Source: Methylobacterium sp. J-030
GTDB lineage: Bacteria; Pseudomonadota; Alphaproteobacteria; Rhizobiales; Beijerinckiaceae
NCBI RefSeq assembly: GCF_022829545.1
Contig: NZ_JAKSYM010000402.1
Span: forward strand, 186,001-250,000
Direction of reading: 5' to 3'
Length of the DNA: 64,000 bases
Below the pieces are notes generated by a model. The model saw nothing but the letters and a program-made list of their open reading frames with translations, did not search any database and was not told the origin of the DNA. Both the position numbers and the translations under genes were made by a program. This document shows, in pieces, positions 35,553-44,430 of the stretch; position 1 is the first letter of the stretch; every line of letters begins with the position of its first letter.

Positions 35553-37049
35553 GTGCCGAGCCTGCTCACCCTCCGAAAGCTCGCGCTCGCCCTCTCGGGC
35601 ATCGCGCTGGGGATCCTGGCCGGGACAGCCGAGACCGAGGACGCGGTCGCCAACGGCGACACCCGCACGCTGACGATCTACCACACGCACACGCAGGAGA
35701 GCGCGACCATCACGTTCAAGCGGGATGGGCGCTACGACCGCGCGGCGCTCGACCAGCTCAACTGGCTTCTGCGCGACTGGCGCATCAACGAGCCGATCAA
35801 GATGGATCCGCGCCTGTTCGATACGGTGTGGGAGGCCTACCGACAGGTCGGCTCGGGCCAGGCGATCCACATCGTCTCCGCCTACCGCTCCCCCGGCACC
35901 AACGCGATGCTGCGCCGCCGCTCGAAGATGGTGGCCGAATACAGCCAGCACATGCTCGGCAAGGCGATGGATTTCTACCTGCCGGACGTGTCGATCGACC
36001 GGATCCGGGAGGTCGGGCTGCAGATGCAGCGCGGCGGCGTCGGCTGGTATCCGCATGCGGGCACACCCTTCATCCACCTCGACGTCGGCTCGGTGCGGAT
36101 GTGGCCGCGCATGACCCACGACCAGCTCGCGCGCCTGTTCCCGGACGGCAAGACGGTGCTGCTGCCGAGCGACAACCGCCCCTTCCCGCGCTACGAGGAA
36201 GCCAAGGCCGAGATCCTGGCCCGCGGCGGCACCGTGGCGGGGATCACCACACAGATGGCCAGCGGCGAGGAGGAGGACGGTCCGGGTCTGTTCGGCTTCC
36301 TGGCGAGCCTCTTCGGGGGCGGCAAGTCCGAGCCGGCTCCCGCGCCGACGCCGGTCCCGATGGCGACGAAGACGCGCCGCGCCCCCGTCATCGCCGTGGC
36401 GAGCGCCGATCCTCAGGATCCGATCGGGACCCGCACAGCACTCGCCTACGCGGCGCCCGCCGCCGACGACACCCTGCGCGGCTCCCTCATCCAGCGCGAG
36501 ACCGCGAAGGGGTTGGACGCCAAGGGTACGGACGCGAAGGCGCTGCTGACCGCCGCTCCCCCGGGCGCGAAGGCCGACGAGGCCATCGCCGTCGTGATGG
36601 CACCGCTCCCGCCGCGCCGCCCGTCCGACCTTGCCGCCGTCTTGGCGGCCCTCACCATGCCGCTACCGCCGCCGCGGCCGGTGCAGTTCGCTGCGCTGAA
36701 CGGTGGCATGGCCAACCTTCCGGCCGCAAGCGAGATCCGCGCCTTGGCCAGGACCGCTCCCGCCGAGCCAGCCCACGCGCGCACGCTGGTCGCGCCCGAT
36801 GCCGATGCCAAGCTGCAATTGCGCGCCCTGTTCGAAGCGGTCTCCGCTGGTCCCGTGGCGGCGCCCGCGAGCCGCGGCGCGCCGGTTCGGATCGCCGCGA
36901 CCCGTGTTCGGGACACCGCGCCGGATGCTGTCGTGGCGGCTGCACCGGAGCGTACGACGACGCGGTTCAGTGCGCGTAGCCCGGGCGATGATCTCACTGC
37001 AGCCCGTTTCACGGGATCGGCGACGCGGACGGTGTCCGGAGGGCGCTGA
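35553..37049 (+). CDS. MepK/YcbK-like murein endopeptidase (DUF882, peptidase M15_2)
   Basis: A 498-residue exported zinc peptidase. After a signal or anchor helix (LALALSGIALGILAG), the catalytic domain (about 35-215) shows HIVSAYRSPGTNAMLR, zinc ligands His133 and Asp140 in SQHMLGKAMD, and His175 in PFIHLDVG, the M15/LAS-family pattern of MepK, which cuts D,D- and L,D-cross-links. Beyond about residue 225 lies a roughly 270-residue Ala/Pro/Arg-rich, apparently disordered extension absent from the 180-residue E. coli enzyme. It follows the L,D-transpeptidase gene by 151 bases; the pair would make and cleave 3-3 cross-links. Confidence 0.88.
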   Translation: MPSLLTLRKLALALSGIALGILAGTAETEDAVANGDTRTLTIYHTHTQESATITFKRDGRYDRAALDQLNWLLRDWRINEPIKMDPRLFDTVWEAYRQVGSGQAIHIVSAYRSPGTNAMLRRRSKMVAEYSQHMLGKAMDFYLPDVSIDRIREVGLQMQRGGVGWYPHAGTPFIHLDVGSVRMWPRMTHDQLARLFPDGKTVLLPSDNRPFPRYEEAKAEILARGGTVAGITTQMASGEEEDGPGLFGFLASLFGGGKSEPAPAPTPVPMATKTRRAPVIAVASADPQDPIGTRTALAYAAPAADDTLRGSLIQRETAKGLDAKGTDAKALLTAAPPGAKADEAIAVVMAPLPPRRPSDLAAVLAALTMPLPPPRPVQFAALNGGMANLPAASEIRALARTAPAEPAHARTLVAPDADAKLQLRALFEAVSAGPVAAPASRGAPVRIAATRVRDTAPDAVVAAAPERTTTRFSARSPGDDLTAARFTGSATRTVSGGR

Positions 37050-37206
37050 GCCGGCGGGTGTCATCAGGGCCGGCAGCCTCGCAGCCCCCATAGCCTTTGC
37101 AAGGAGGATGAGCGCGTAGCCGCGCTTCTCAGACCTACCGGCAACCGACCGCACTGGCGAAGCATCCCGCAGAGGATGTCCGAATACCGTAGCTTTCAGA
37201 ACAGCA

Positions 37207-37461
37207 TCAGCGCAGCGGCTTCGACAAGTTCACGCACAGCGCCGACATCAGCGTCGCCGCATACCCATCGTCCTGCATGGAGACGATGCGATCAGCCTCG
37301 GTGCTGCCGTTTGTTGCCATCGCCATCATGAGCATCCCGGCGGTGACCATTCCGCCGAGCGCAGCTACCAGGGCGAGATAGGCCCGCATGGCGGCGCGCG
37401 GTGCCGCCACGACGACCTGCGGTTCGCTGAGGCACAGGGGTGCGGAGTTGGGCTGGATCAT
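37207..37461 (-). CDS. small hypothetical single-pass membrane protein
   Basis: An 84-residue product from the ATG at 37461. It has a central hydrophobic helix (YLALVAALGGMVTAGMLMMAMA) flanked by polar segments, consistent with a single-span membrane protein. An upstream ATG at 37515 gives an alternative 102-residue form. Family unknown. It is on the same strand as ppdK but about 190 bases downstream of its stop. Confidence 0.5.
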   Translation of the reverse strand: MIQPNSAPLCLSEPQVVVAAPRAAMRAYLALVAALGGMVTAGMLMMAMATNGSTEADRIVSMQDDGYAATLMSALCVNLSKPLR

Positions 37462-37653
37462 GGCCGGTGATTCTGACGGGTGACACTGAACCCGCCGCGG
37501 ATCGAAGGACGCCACGTCCGACCCATCGGCTCAACAGGTCAACGTTCGTTTTGTAGTTGAGTTCGCGGGAAGAGCCGCCTTTTTCAACGGCCCTTCCCAC
37601 TCTTGGTTGACGACCGGTTATCGGGCACCACCACGCACCCTCTCCGGCGCAGC

Positions 37654-40359
37654 TTAGCCTTCCTTGCCGGATACCTTGCCGAGCGCCGCCTGGGCGGCCG
37701 CGAGGCGGGCGATCGGCACCCGATAGGGCGAGCATGACACGTAATCGAGCCCGACCTCCTGGCAGAAGCCGATCGAGGCCGGATCGCCGCCGTGCTCGCC
37801 GCAGATGCCGAGCTTGATGTTCGCCCGGGTCTTGCGGCCGCGCTCCACGCCGATCCGCACCAGCTCGCCCACGCCCTCCTGGTCGATCGTGATGAACGGG
37901 TCGGCCGGCAGGATGCCCTTCTGGGTGTAGGGCCCGAGGAAGGTCGCGGCATCGTCGCGGGAGATGCCGAGCGCCGTCTGGGTAAGGTCGTTGGTGCCGA
38001 AGGAGAAGAACTCCGCGGTCTCGGCGATTTGCCCGGCCATCAGGGCTGCCCGCGGCAGCTCGATCATGGTGCCGACCTGATAGTCGAGGTGTGCGCCCGT
38101 CTCGTCGGAGACGGCCTTCGCCATCGCGTCGATGCGCGCCTTGACGATGTCGAACTCGGCGCGGGTGAAGACCAGCGGCACCATCACCTCGGGTGTCACG
38201 GGGCTGCCCGTGTCGGCGGCCGCCTGCACGGCAGCCTCAAAGATCGCCCGCGCCTGCATCTCGGCGATCTCCGGGAACGCGATGGCGAGGCGGCAGCCGC
38301 GGAAGCCGAGCATCGGGTTATGCTCGGACAGCTCGCGCGTCCGGTGCCGAATCTTCTCCTCGGAGACGCCGGTCGCCTTCACGACTTCGGCCACCTCGGC
38401 ATCGGTGTGCGGCAGGAACTCGTGCAGCGGCGGGTCGAGCAGGCGGATCGTCACCGGCAGGCCGGACATGATCGTGAACAGCGCCAGGAAGTCCTGCCGC
38501 TGGTAGGGCAGGATCTTGGCCAGTGCCGCCCGGCGGCCCTCGGCGTCGTCGGCCAGAATCATTTCGCGCACCGCGATGATACGGTCGCCCTCGAAGAACA
38601 TGTGCTCTGTGCGGCAGAGGCCGATGCCCTCGGCGCCGAAATTGCGGGCGGTCCGCGCATCGGTCGGGGTGTCGGCGTTGGCCCGGACCTTCATGCCTCG
38701 GAACGCGTCGGCCCACTCCATCAGCGTGGCGAAGTCACCCGACAGCTCGGGCTCCAGCATCTTCACCTCGCCCTGGATCACCTGGCCGGTCGAGCCGTCG
38801 ATGGTGATCCTGTCGCCGGCCTTCAGCATGACCCCGCCGACCGTCATAGTCTGCGCCTTGTAGTCGATCCGGATCGACCCGACCCCGGACACGCAGGGCT
38901 TGCCCATGCCGCGGGCGACCACCGCCGCGTGGCTGGTCATGCCGCCGCGGGTGGTGAGGATGCCCTCGGCGGCGTGCATGCCGTGAATGTCCTCGGGCGA
39001 GGTCTCGATCCGCACGAGGATGCACTTGCGCTCAGCCTTGCGATGGGCCTCCGCATCCTCGGAATTGAACACGATCTCGCCCGTGGCCGCGCCCGGCGAG
39101 GCCGGCAGGCCGGAGGCGATCACCTTCCGGTCGGCCTTCGGGTCGATGGTCGGATGCAGGAGCTGGTCGAGGGCGCCGGGCTCGACCCGGCCAATCGCCT
39201 CTTCCCGGGAGATCAACCCCTCGCCCGCCAAATCCACGGCGATGCGCAGGGCGGCCTTGGCCGTGCGCTTGCCGTTGCGGGTCTGGAGCATCCAGAGCTT
39301 CCCCTTCTCGATGGTGAACTCCATGTCCTGCATGTCGCGGTAGTGGCTTTCCAGGATCCCGTAGATCCGGGTCAGCTCCGCGTAACTCTCGGGCATGGCC
39401 TTCTCCATGGAAGGCTTGTCGCTCTCGGCCTCGGCACGGGCCTTCTCGGTGATGTTCTGCGGGGTGCGGATGCCCGCCACCACGTCCTCGCCCTGGGCGT
39501 TGATCAGGAATTCGCCGTAGAGCGCCTTCTCGCCGGTGGACGGGTTGCGGGTGAAGGCGACGCCGGTCGCCGAGGTGTCACCCATGTTGCCAAACACCAT
39601 CGCCTGCACGTTGACGGCGGTACCCCAGCTCTCGGGAATGTTGTTCAACTCGCGATATTTCTTCGCGCGCGGAATCATCCAGGAATCGAACACCGCACCG
39701 ATGGCGCCCCAGAGCTGGTCTTCGGCGCCCTGTGGGAAGTCCGAGCCGTGCTCCTCGCGCACGATCTTCTTGTAAGTTTGGATCAGGGCCTTCCAGTCCC
39801 CGGCGCCGAGTTCGGTGTCGAGGTCGAACCCCTTGCTTTCCTTGTACTGCTCCAGCGCCTCCTCGAAGGCGTGGTGCTCCACGCCCAGAACGACGTTCGA
39901 GTACATGGTGATGAAGCGGCGGTAGGAATCGTAGGCGAAGCGCTCGTCATCGGCCTCTTTGGCGAGCGCCAACACGGTCTGGTCGTTGAGGCCGAGGTTG
40001 AGGACCGTGTCCATCATGCCGGGCATCGAGGCCCGGGCACCCGAACGGACCGAGACGAGGAGCGGATTGGTGCTGTCGCCGAACTTGCGGTCCGTCAGCG
40101 CGCCGACCTGGGCGAGCGCGGCCACCACCTGATCCTTCAGCTCCGGCGGGTAGGACTTGCCGTGATCGTAATAGTAGGTGCAGACTCCGGTGGTGATCGT
40201 GAAGCCCGGCGGCACCGGCAGGCCGAGGTTGCACATCTCGGCGAGGTTGGCTCCCTTGCCGCCGAGCAGGTCGCGCATCTGCGACTTGCCCTCCGCCTTG
40301 CCGTCGCCGAAGGCGTAGACCCACTTCGCGCTGCCGGTCGCCATGTCGATCCCGTCCAT
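37654..40359 (-). CDS. ppdK: pyruvate, phosphate dikinase
   Basis: A protein of about 901 residues that interconverts pyruvate + ATP + Pi with phosphoenolpyruvate + AMP + PPi, giving PEP for gluconeogenesis and the serine cycle. Order of domains: ATP-grasp N-terminal part (LLGGKGANLAEMCNLGLPVPPGFTI), central phosphohistidine domain with the swivelling His in LTTRGGMTSHAAVVARGMGKPCV, and C-terminal PEP/pyruvate TIM barrel (GLCRTEHMF, DYQVGTMIELPRAAL, FSFGTNDLTQ, catalytic Cys in LGICGEHGGDP). ATG at 40359 or 40344 are both possible starts; an earlier ATG at 40515 gives a non-conserved extension. Confidence 0.95.
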   Translation of the reverse strand: MDGIDMATGSAKWVYAFGDGKAEGKSQMRDLLGGKGANLAEMCNLGLPVPPGFTITTGVCTYYYDHGKSYPPELKDQVVAALAQVGALTDRKFGDSTNPLLVSVRSGARASMPGMMDTVLNLGLNDQTVLALAKEADDERFAYDSYRRFITMYSNVVLGVEHHAFEEALEQYKESKGFDLDTELGAGDWKALIQTYKKIVREEHGSDFPQGAEDQLWGAIGAVFDSWMIPRAKKYRELNNIPESWGTAVNVQAMVFGNMGDTSATGVAFTRNPSTGEKALYGEFLINAQGEDVVAGIRTPQNITEKARAEAESDKPSMEKAMPESYAELTRIYGILESHYRDMQDMEFTIEKGKLWMLQTRNGKRTAKAALRIAVDLAGEGLISREEAIGRVEPGALDQLLHPTIDPKADRKVIASGLPASPGAATGEIVFNSEDAEAHRKAERKCILVRIETSPEDIHGMHAAEGILTTRGGMTSHAAVVARGMGKPCVSGVGSIRIDYKAQTMTVGGVMLKAGDRITIDGSTGQVIQGEVKMLEPELSGDFATLMEWADAFRGMKVRANADTPTDARTARNFGAEGIGLCRTEHMFFEGDRIIAVREMILADDAEGRRAALAKILPYQRQDFLALFTIMSGLPVTIRLLDPPLHEFLPHTDAEVAEVVKATGVSEEKIRHRTRELSEHNPMLGFRGCRLAIAFPEIAEMQARAIFEAAVQAAADTGSPVTPEVMVPLVFTRAEFDIVKARIDAMAKAVSDETGAHLDYQVGTMIELPRAALMAGQIAETAEFFSFGTNDLTQTALGISRDDAATFLGPYTQKGILPADPFITIDQEGVGELVRIGVERGRKTRANIKLGICGEHGGDPASIGFCQEVGLDYVSCSPYRVPIARLAAAQAALGKVSGKEG

Positions 40360-40558
40360 GTCTGTTGCCCGGCTGCCGCCGGGCCGATGGGCGGGGTTGG
40401 ACCATCCCGCAGCGCAACGCAAGATGAACGCGCGATGGCGTTGTGCGCACGCAGCTAACGGCGGTGGCGGTCTGTCAGGCGCGGCGCCCGCGCCCGCGGA
40501 ATCTGGCGGATCCACACGTCGCGATCGGGACCAGGAGACCGCGCAGGAAACGCCCCCG

Positions 40559-40586
40559 CCCTCCCCCGCAGAAGGGCCAGGGAGGG
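40559..40586 (-). terminator. imperfect hairpin downstream of the DUF3096 gene
   Basis: CCCTCCC and GGGAGGG form a 7-bp stem around a 14-base loop, 23 bases after the stop of the DUF3096 micro-gene on the minus strand. It may act as its terminator before ppdK. The same CCCTCCC-type arms occur elsewhere in the window, so it may also be a dispersed repeat. Confidence 0.4.
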
Positions 40587-40608
40587 AAGCGAAACGGGCC
40601 GCCTGATT

Positions 40609-40752
40609 TCAGTGCAGAATACCCAGTCCGATGACGCCGACGATAATTAGGTAGATCGCCACGATATAGTTGAGAAGCCGCGGCATCACCAGAATCAGGA
40701 TTCCGGCAAGAATCGCGATGAGCGGCTGCAGGTTCGAGATGGTGATCGTCAT
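40609..40752 (-). CDS. DUF3096-type small membrane protein
   Basis: A 47-residue micro-protein, MTITISNLQPLIAILAGILI followed by LVMPRLLNYIVAIYLIIVGVIG and LGILH, encoded by a complete ATG-to-TGA frame. The pattern of two short hydrophobic helices separated by MPRLLNYIVA is typical of the DUF3096 family, whose function is unknown. The ATG is preceded by GGCGCC and AAGAGG-like bases. Synonymous positions behave like a coding region although it is far less GC-biased than its neighbours. It lies between ppdK and the end of the photosynthesis superoperon. Confidence 0.75.
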   Translation of the reverse strand: MTITISNLQPLIAILAGILILVMPRLLNYIVAIYLIIVGVIGLGILH

Positions 40753-40826
40753 GGGCGCCTCTTAAGGCCGAGCTTGGCCGCCGAGACCGACGCCTCTAGC
40801 CGATGGAGGTTCCCTGTGGCTTGCGC

Positions 40827-40851
40827 GCGGCGGAGCCGTCGGCTCCGCCGC
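40827..40851 (-). terminator. strong hairpin at the end of the photosynthesis superoperon
   Basis: GCGGCGGAGCC-GTC-GGCTCCGCCGC is a perfect 11-bp stem with a 3-base loop, ending nine bases beyond the pufC stop codon. No T-run follows on the minus strand. Position and stability fit the terminator or 3'-end stabilising structure of the puf transcript. Confidence 0.7.
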
Positions 40852-40859
40852 CGCTCGGA

Positions 40860-41972
40860 TCAGGGTGCTGTCGGTTTGGGCGTCGGCGTCTGCGTCCCCG
40901 GGATCGGATCCTTTGCCTCGCCGGTCGGCAGGTTTACCGCCACCGTCGGGTGCGCGAGTTCCGGATAGGGCTCGATGACGTTGGCGCCGTTGAGGGGCTT
41001 ATTGGCACCGTTGTGGCAGGTCGCGCAGTTGATCTTCGGCGCATCGCCCAGCGCCCCGAGCCGATTGCGCGGGAAGGTCGAGGTCAGCGGCGTCATGTAA
41101 TCCTGGTTGAGATCCCGCACCATGCGGATGCCGTACCAGGCGTGGACGCGGTTGGGCGTGCTCGTGTCCCACTGGGCCACCGAGCGGGTGTTGTGGCAGA
41201 AGGTGCAGTTCACGCCGAGCGACTGCGACATGCTGATCATGATCGCGAAGGTCTTCTCCGCGTCCTGGATCGGCTTGCCCTTGGTCTCCGGCAGCGCCGT
41301 GGTGCCGTTGACGCGCACGGCGTCCTCCGAGGTCTCCTTGTGCTGGTAGAACGCCTGATAGACGTCGTAGGGCAGCGACGTGTTGCCGACCTCCGCCGAG
41401 GCGAGATTCTGGCTGTTGTTGCGCGGGATGAACCGTCCCGCCCCCTGAACCGGATGGTCGAACCAGATATTGGCCGGAACCGGATTGCCCCGGTGGCAGG
41501 TGTAGCAGGTGACGCCGGCCTGATGGACGTGGTTCTCCTTCCAGGAGGAGTTGATGTACTGGGTCATCTGGAACATGCGGCGGGCGACGCGCTTCTGGTA
41601 GAGCTCGTCGGAGGCCATGTTCTCGGTGCTGTGGCAGTAGGTGCAGCCCTGCTGCGGCGCGACCCATTCGGTGATCGACACCATGACGCGGTTGAACTGC
41701 TCGGCCGAGAGGTCACCCAGGACCTGCACGTTCTCGTAGACGGCCGAGGCCTTGTCGCCCCCGGCCTCGGCGGGGTCGGCCGGCGCCGGGGCGACGTTGG
41801 CCGCGGCCAGCGCCTCATTGCCGGCCCGGGTGCGGATCAGGTCCATCCCGGTGCCGCGGAAGCCGGTCTGCTTGACCGCCATGGGCGGGTGGGTCCAGCC
41901 CGCGCCGCCGAACATCGCGATGGTCAGGAACAGCGCGAGCGCCCCGCCGACGACCGCCAGAACTGTCTTCAT
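40860..41972 (-). CDS. pufC: photosynthetic reaction centre cytochrome c subunit (tetraheme)
   Basis: A 370-residue periplasmic cytochrome that re-reduces the photo-oxidised special pair. Four CXXCH haem sites are present: residues 110-114, 156-160, 256-260 and 316-320. The N-terminus is a single hydrophobic segment (MKTVLAVVGGALALFLTIAMFGG) without a lipobox cysteine, so unlike the Blastochloris subunit it is probably held by an uncleaved helix. A Pro/Thr-rich tail ends the protein. It is last in the puf operon, 10 bases after pufM, and followed by a strong hairpin. Confidence 0.96.
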   Translation of the reverse strand: MKTVLAVVGGALALFLTIAMFGGAGWTHPPMAVKQTGFRGTGMDLIRTRAGNEALAAANVAPAPADPAEAGGDKASAVYENVQVLGDLSAEQFNRVMVSITEWVAPQQGCTYCHSTENMASDELYQKRVARRMFQMTQYINSSWKENHVHQAGVTCYTCHRGNPVPANIWFDHPVQGAGRFIPRNNSQNLASAEVGNTSLPYDVYQAFYQHKETSEDAVRVNGTTALPETKGKPIQDAEKTFAIMISMSQSLGVNCTFCHNTRSVAQWDTSTPNRVHAWYGIRMVRDLNQDYMTPLTSTFPRNRLGALGDAPKINCATCHNGANKPLNGANVIEPYPELAHPTVAVNLPTGEAKDPIPGTQTPTPKPTAP

Positions 41973-41982
41973 GACGGCCTCC

Positions 41983-42963
41983 TCACGGCTTCATGCCGGG
42001 TGCGAGATGGGCGGGATCCACGATCGGGCCGTAGACCTGCGGGTAGGCGGGCGCGACGTGGTGCTTGACGGCCCAGAGATACCAATTGTCGACGACGGTG
42101 CCGGTAAGCAGGATGCCGATTCCGCCTGTGAGCGTGGTGAGAACCGCGAACCACCACGCCCAGCGGTGGATCGACTCCATCGTGGCGTTGAAGCCCATGG
42201 TCCAGCGCCAGAACAGCGCGGCCCGCTCGGTGGCCGTGCCGCGATCGACGATCTGGTCGATCTCGCGCTCGGCGCCGTAGCGCGAGCAGGCCAGGATGGT
42301 GCCCCCGTGCATCGCGAACAGCAGCGTCGATCCGTAGAGGAACGTGATCGAGAGCATGTGGAACGGGTTGTAGAACAGGTTGCCGTAGCGGAGCGAGAAC
42401 GCCGCCGTCCAATCGAGGTGCGGGAAGATCCCGAACGGCACCGCCTCCGACCACGAGCCCATCAGCACCGGACGGATGAAGCCGAGGACAAGGTAGAGCC
42501 AGATCGCCGACGCGAAGGCCCACGGCACGTGGGTGCCGAGGCCGAGCGCCCGCGCTCGCCGGTAGAGATGCACCCACCAGAGCAGGATCGAGGCGGTGAG
42601 AAAGAAGCCCGCGATCAGCCACCAGCCGCCCTCGTTCAGCGGCGGCAGGACCTTCAGCCCGTATTTCGGCAGGGGCGGCTCGAGGGCGAGCCACGGCAAC
42701 TGCCGGACGAACTGGACAGGATTCCAGTTCACCGAAGCCCACATATTGAGGCCGATGATCTCGAAGGCGATCAGACCGCAGGTGATCGACAGCGCCGCGA
42801 TGTAACCGATGTAGATCGGCCCGACCTGGCTGTTGCCGAAGAGCCCGAACAGGTAGCTGTTGAACGGCTTGCCGACCCGGTCATCGACCGCGACGGGAAC
42901 GCCGTGCTCCGGGTTCAGCGGGCGCACCTGAACCTGCGTGAAGATGTTCTGGTAATAGGCCAT
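41983..42963 (-). CDS. pufM: photosynthetic reaction centre M subunit
   Basis: A 326-residue, five-helix inner-membrane subunit that with PufL binds the bacteriochlorophyll special pair, bacteriopheophytins, quinones and the non-haem iron. The family features are clear: MAYYQNIFTQVQVRP start, GLFGNSQVGPIYIGY before helix A, YNPFHMLSITFLYGSTLLFAMHGG in helix D with special-pair and iron His ligands, and ESIHRWAWWFAVLTTLTGGIGILLTG in helix E. Length is typical for cytochrome-containing reaction centres. It is between pufL (78 bases upstream) and pufC. Confidence 0.97.
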   Translation of the reverse strand: MAYYQNIFTQVQVRPLNPEHGVPVAVDDRVGKPFNSYLFGLFGNSQVGPIYIGYIAALSITCGLIAFEIIGLNMWASVNWNPVQFVRQLPWLALEPPLPKYGLKVLPPLNEGGWWLIAGFFLTASILLWWVHLYRRARALGLGTHVPWAFASAIWLYLVLGFIRPVLMGSWSEAVPFGIFPHLDWTAAFSLRYGNLFYNPFHMLSITFLYGSTLLFAMHGGTILACSRYGAEREIDQIVDRGTATERAALFWRWTMGFNATMESIHRWAWWFAVLTTLTGGIGILLTGTVVDNWYLWAVKHHVAPAYPQVYGPIVDPAHLAPGMKP

Positions 42964-43041
42964 GGCCTGCCCTCCCCCGGGAGTGCCGCGCCCCGGGCGC
43001 GACTCGCTTCGTCCGTCTTGCCGTGCGCTCGACCCGGCCTC

Positions 43042-43866
43042 TCATCGCCAAACCGGCAGGTTGAGCCACCAGCCCCACCATTGCGGCCAGCCCTGCGTCC
43101 AGAACGGTCCGCTGATCACGATGCAGACCGCGCTCCAGAATCCCGCCGACAAGGCCAGGAACAGGCCCAACCGGTGGACGCCGAGGGTGCCGATCGAGTA
43201 ACCGATCGTATCGCGGAAGAACGTGTCCTCGTGCTCGGGCGTCTTGACGGTTTCACCCTTCTTCGGGTTCGTCGCCGAGAGGATCAGGCCGCCGTGCATC
43301 GCCAGCGCCAAGGTCGTCGTGAAGAAGAAGGTCACGGCCAGCATGTGCGCTGGGTTGTAGTGAAAGTGGAGGTACTGGTATCCGGTGTTCGACACCCAAT
43401 CGAGGTGGCTGAGGATGCCGTACGGGAAGCCGTAGCCCCAGGCGCCCATCAGGAAAGGGCGGATCACCACCAGGGTGAAGTAGGCGAAGATCGCCATCCC
43501 GAAGGCCACAGGCACATGGTATCCGATGCCGAGCTTGCGGCAGATCTCGACCTCGCGCAGGGCCCAGGACACGAACGAGCCCAGCGCGCACATCGTGATG
43601 ATCTGCCAGAGGCCGCCCTCCTTGAGGGGCGCGAGCTTCAGGCCGTAGCTGATGTCGGGCGGCGCGATATTGATCTGCCAGATGTTCCAGGTCGGCCCGA
43701 TCGCCGCGCCGTAGACCACCAGCGCGGTGCCCAGCACCGTGAAGAACAACCCGACCACGCCGAAGAAGCCGACGAAGAACGGACCGATCCAGAAATCGAA
43801 CAGGTCGCCGCCGAGCAGGGTGCCGCCGCGGATCCTGTATTTGCGCTCGAAGCTCAGCATCGCCAT
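43042..43866 (-). CDS. pufL: photosynthetic reaction centre L subunit
   Basis: A 274-residue partner of PufM, five helices. It starts MAMLSFERKYRIRGGTLLGGDLFDFWIGPFFVGF, the standard PufL beginning, and shows GILSHLDWVSNTGYQYLHFHYNPAHMLAVTFFFTTTLALAMHGG, including the special-pair and accessory pigment histidines, then GVHRLGLFLALSAGFWSAVCIVISGPFW. The length equals the family norm. It follows pufA after a 73-base gap containing a strong stem-loop, the usual site of differential mRNA decay. Confidence 0.97.
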   Translation of the reverse strand: MAMLSFERKYRIRGGTLLGGDLFDFWIGPFFVGFFGVVGLFFTVLGTALVVYGAAIGPTWNIWQINIAPPDISYGLKLAPLKEGGLWQIITMCALGSFVSWALREVEICRKLGIGYHVPVAFGMAIFAYFTLVVIRPFLMGAWGYGFPYGILSHLDWVSNTGYQYLHFHYNPAHMLAVTFFFTTTLALAMHGGLILSATNPKKGETVKTPEHEDTFFRDTIGYSIGTLGVHRLGLFLALSAGFWSAVCIVISGPFWTQGWPQWWGWWLNLPVWR

Positions 43867-43904
43867 GGCGGCGGATCCTCACTCACGCGGGGAATTGGGA
43901 AGGT

Positions 43905-43930
43905 GACCGCGGCCCTCGCGCGCCGCGGTC
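43905..43930 (-). promoter_or_regulatory. pufA-pufL intercistronic stem-loop
   Basis: GACCGCGGC and GCCGCGGTC form a perfect 9-bp stem with an 8-base loop between the pufA stop and pufL start. In Rhodobacter capsulatus an equivalent intercistronic hairpin protects the pufBA part of the mRNA from 3' exonucleases and sets the excess of light-harvesting over reaction-centre protein. The structure is seen here; the same function is inferred. Confidence 0.75.
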
Positions 43931-43939
43931 CGGACCGGC

Positions 43940-44131
43940 TCAGGCCGGCATCTGCGGCAGCGCGAGCGTGATGGTGTTCGCGGCGGCCTTGTTGGCCTTC
44001 GCACCGTCCAGCCAGTTGAACCGGTCGGTCGAGAGCAGGATAAAGTGGATCAGCAGCGCCAGGATGAAGAGGAAGGTGAACAGAGCCACCAGCGTGCGCC
44101 GCGGATCGAACAGCAACCAGACCTTGTGCAT
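43940..44131 (-). CDS. pufA: light-harvesting complex 1 alpha polypeptide
   Basis: A 63-residue single-helix antenna protein that, with PufB, forms the LH1 ring around the reaction centre. MHKVWLLFDPRRTLVALFTFLF is the classic alpha N-terminus; His29 in LALLIHFILLST is the bacteriochlorophyll ligand, followed by RFNWLDG. Length is at the upper end of the LH1 alpha range. It starts 10 bases after pufB. Confidence 0.96.
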   Translation of the reverse strand: MHKVWLLFDPRRTLVALFTFLFILALLIHFILLSTDRFNWLDGAKANKAAANTITLALPQMPA

Positions 44132-44141
44132 TCGAGCCTCC

Positions 44142-44378
44142 TCAACCGATCATCGTGACGAGGGCGTGGGCCGCATCGCGGACGCCATCGAGGGAGGCGT
44201 AGCCCTGCGGTCCAGGGAGCCACGGGCGCCACAGCCAGACGAGGATGTGCGCGACCACGGCTATCGCCGTGAAGATCAGGAAGCTTGTCAGGAAGATCGC
44301 GTGGAACTCCTTGGCTTCCGGTTCCGTCAGCCCGGACAGGCTGCTCGGTCTTTCTGTTGTGACGGGTCCACTCGCCAT
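44142..44378 (-). CDS. pufB: light-harvesting complex 1 beta polypeptide, C-terminally extended
   Basis: A 78-residue antenna beta chain. SSLSGLTEPEAKEFHAIFLTSF, the ligand His44 in AIAVVAHILVWLWRPWL, and the amphipathic N-terminus all fit LH1 beta. Ordinary LH1 beta chains stop within a few residues of the WRPW motif at 45-55 residues; here about 24 more follow (PGPQGYASLDGVRDAAHALV), ending in a short hydrophobic VTMIG, on the periplasmic side. The frame is open without ambiguity and ends 10 bases before pufA, so the extension seems real. pufQ lies 124 bases upstream. Confidence 0.94.
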   Translation of the reverse strand: MASGPVTTERPSSLSGLTEPEAKEFHAIFLTSFLIFTAIAVVAHILVWLWRPWLPGPQGYASLDGVRDAAHALVTMIG

Positions 44379-44430
44379 GGTTCAGACCTCCGTGTGTTGG
44401 CCGCGCCCCTAGGGAAGCGCGACGGGTTCC

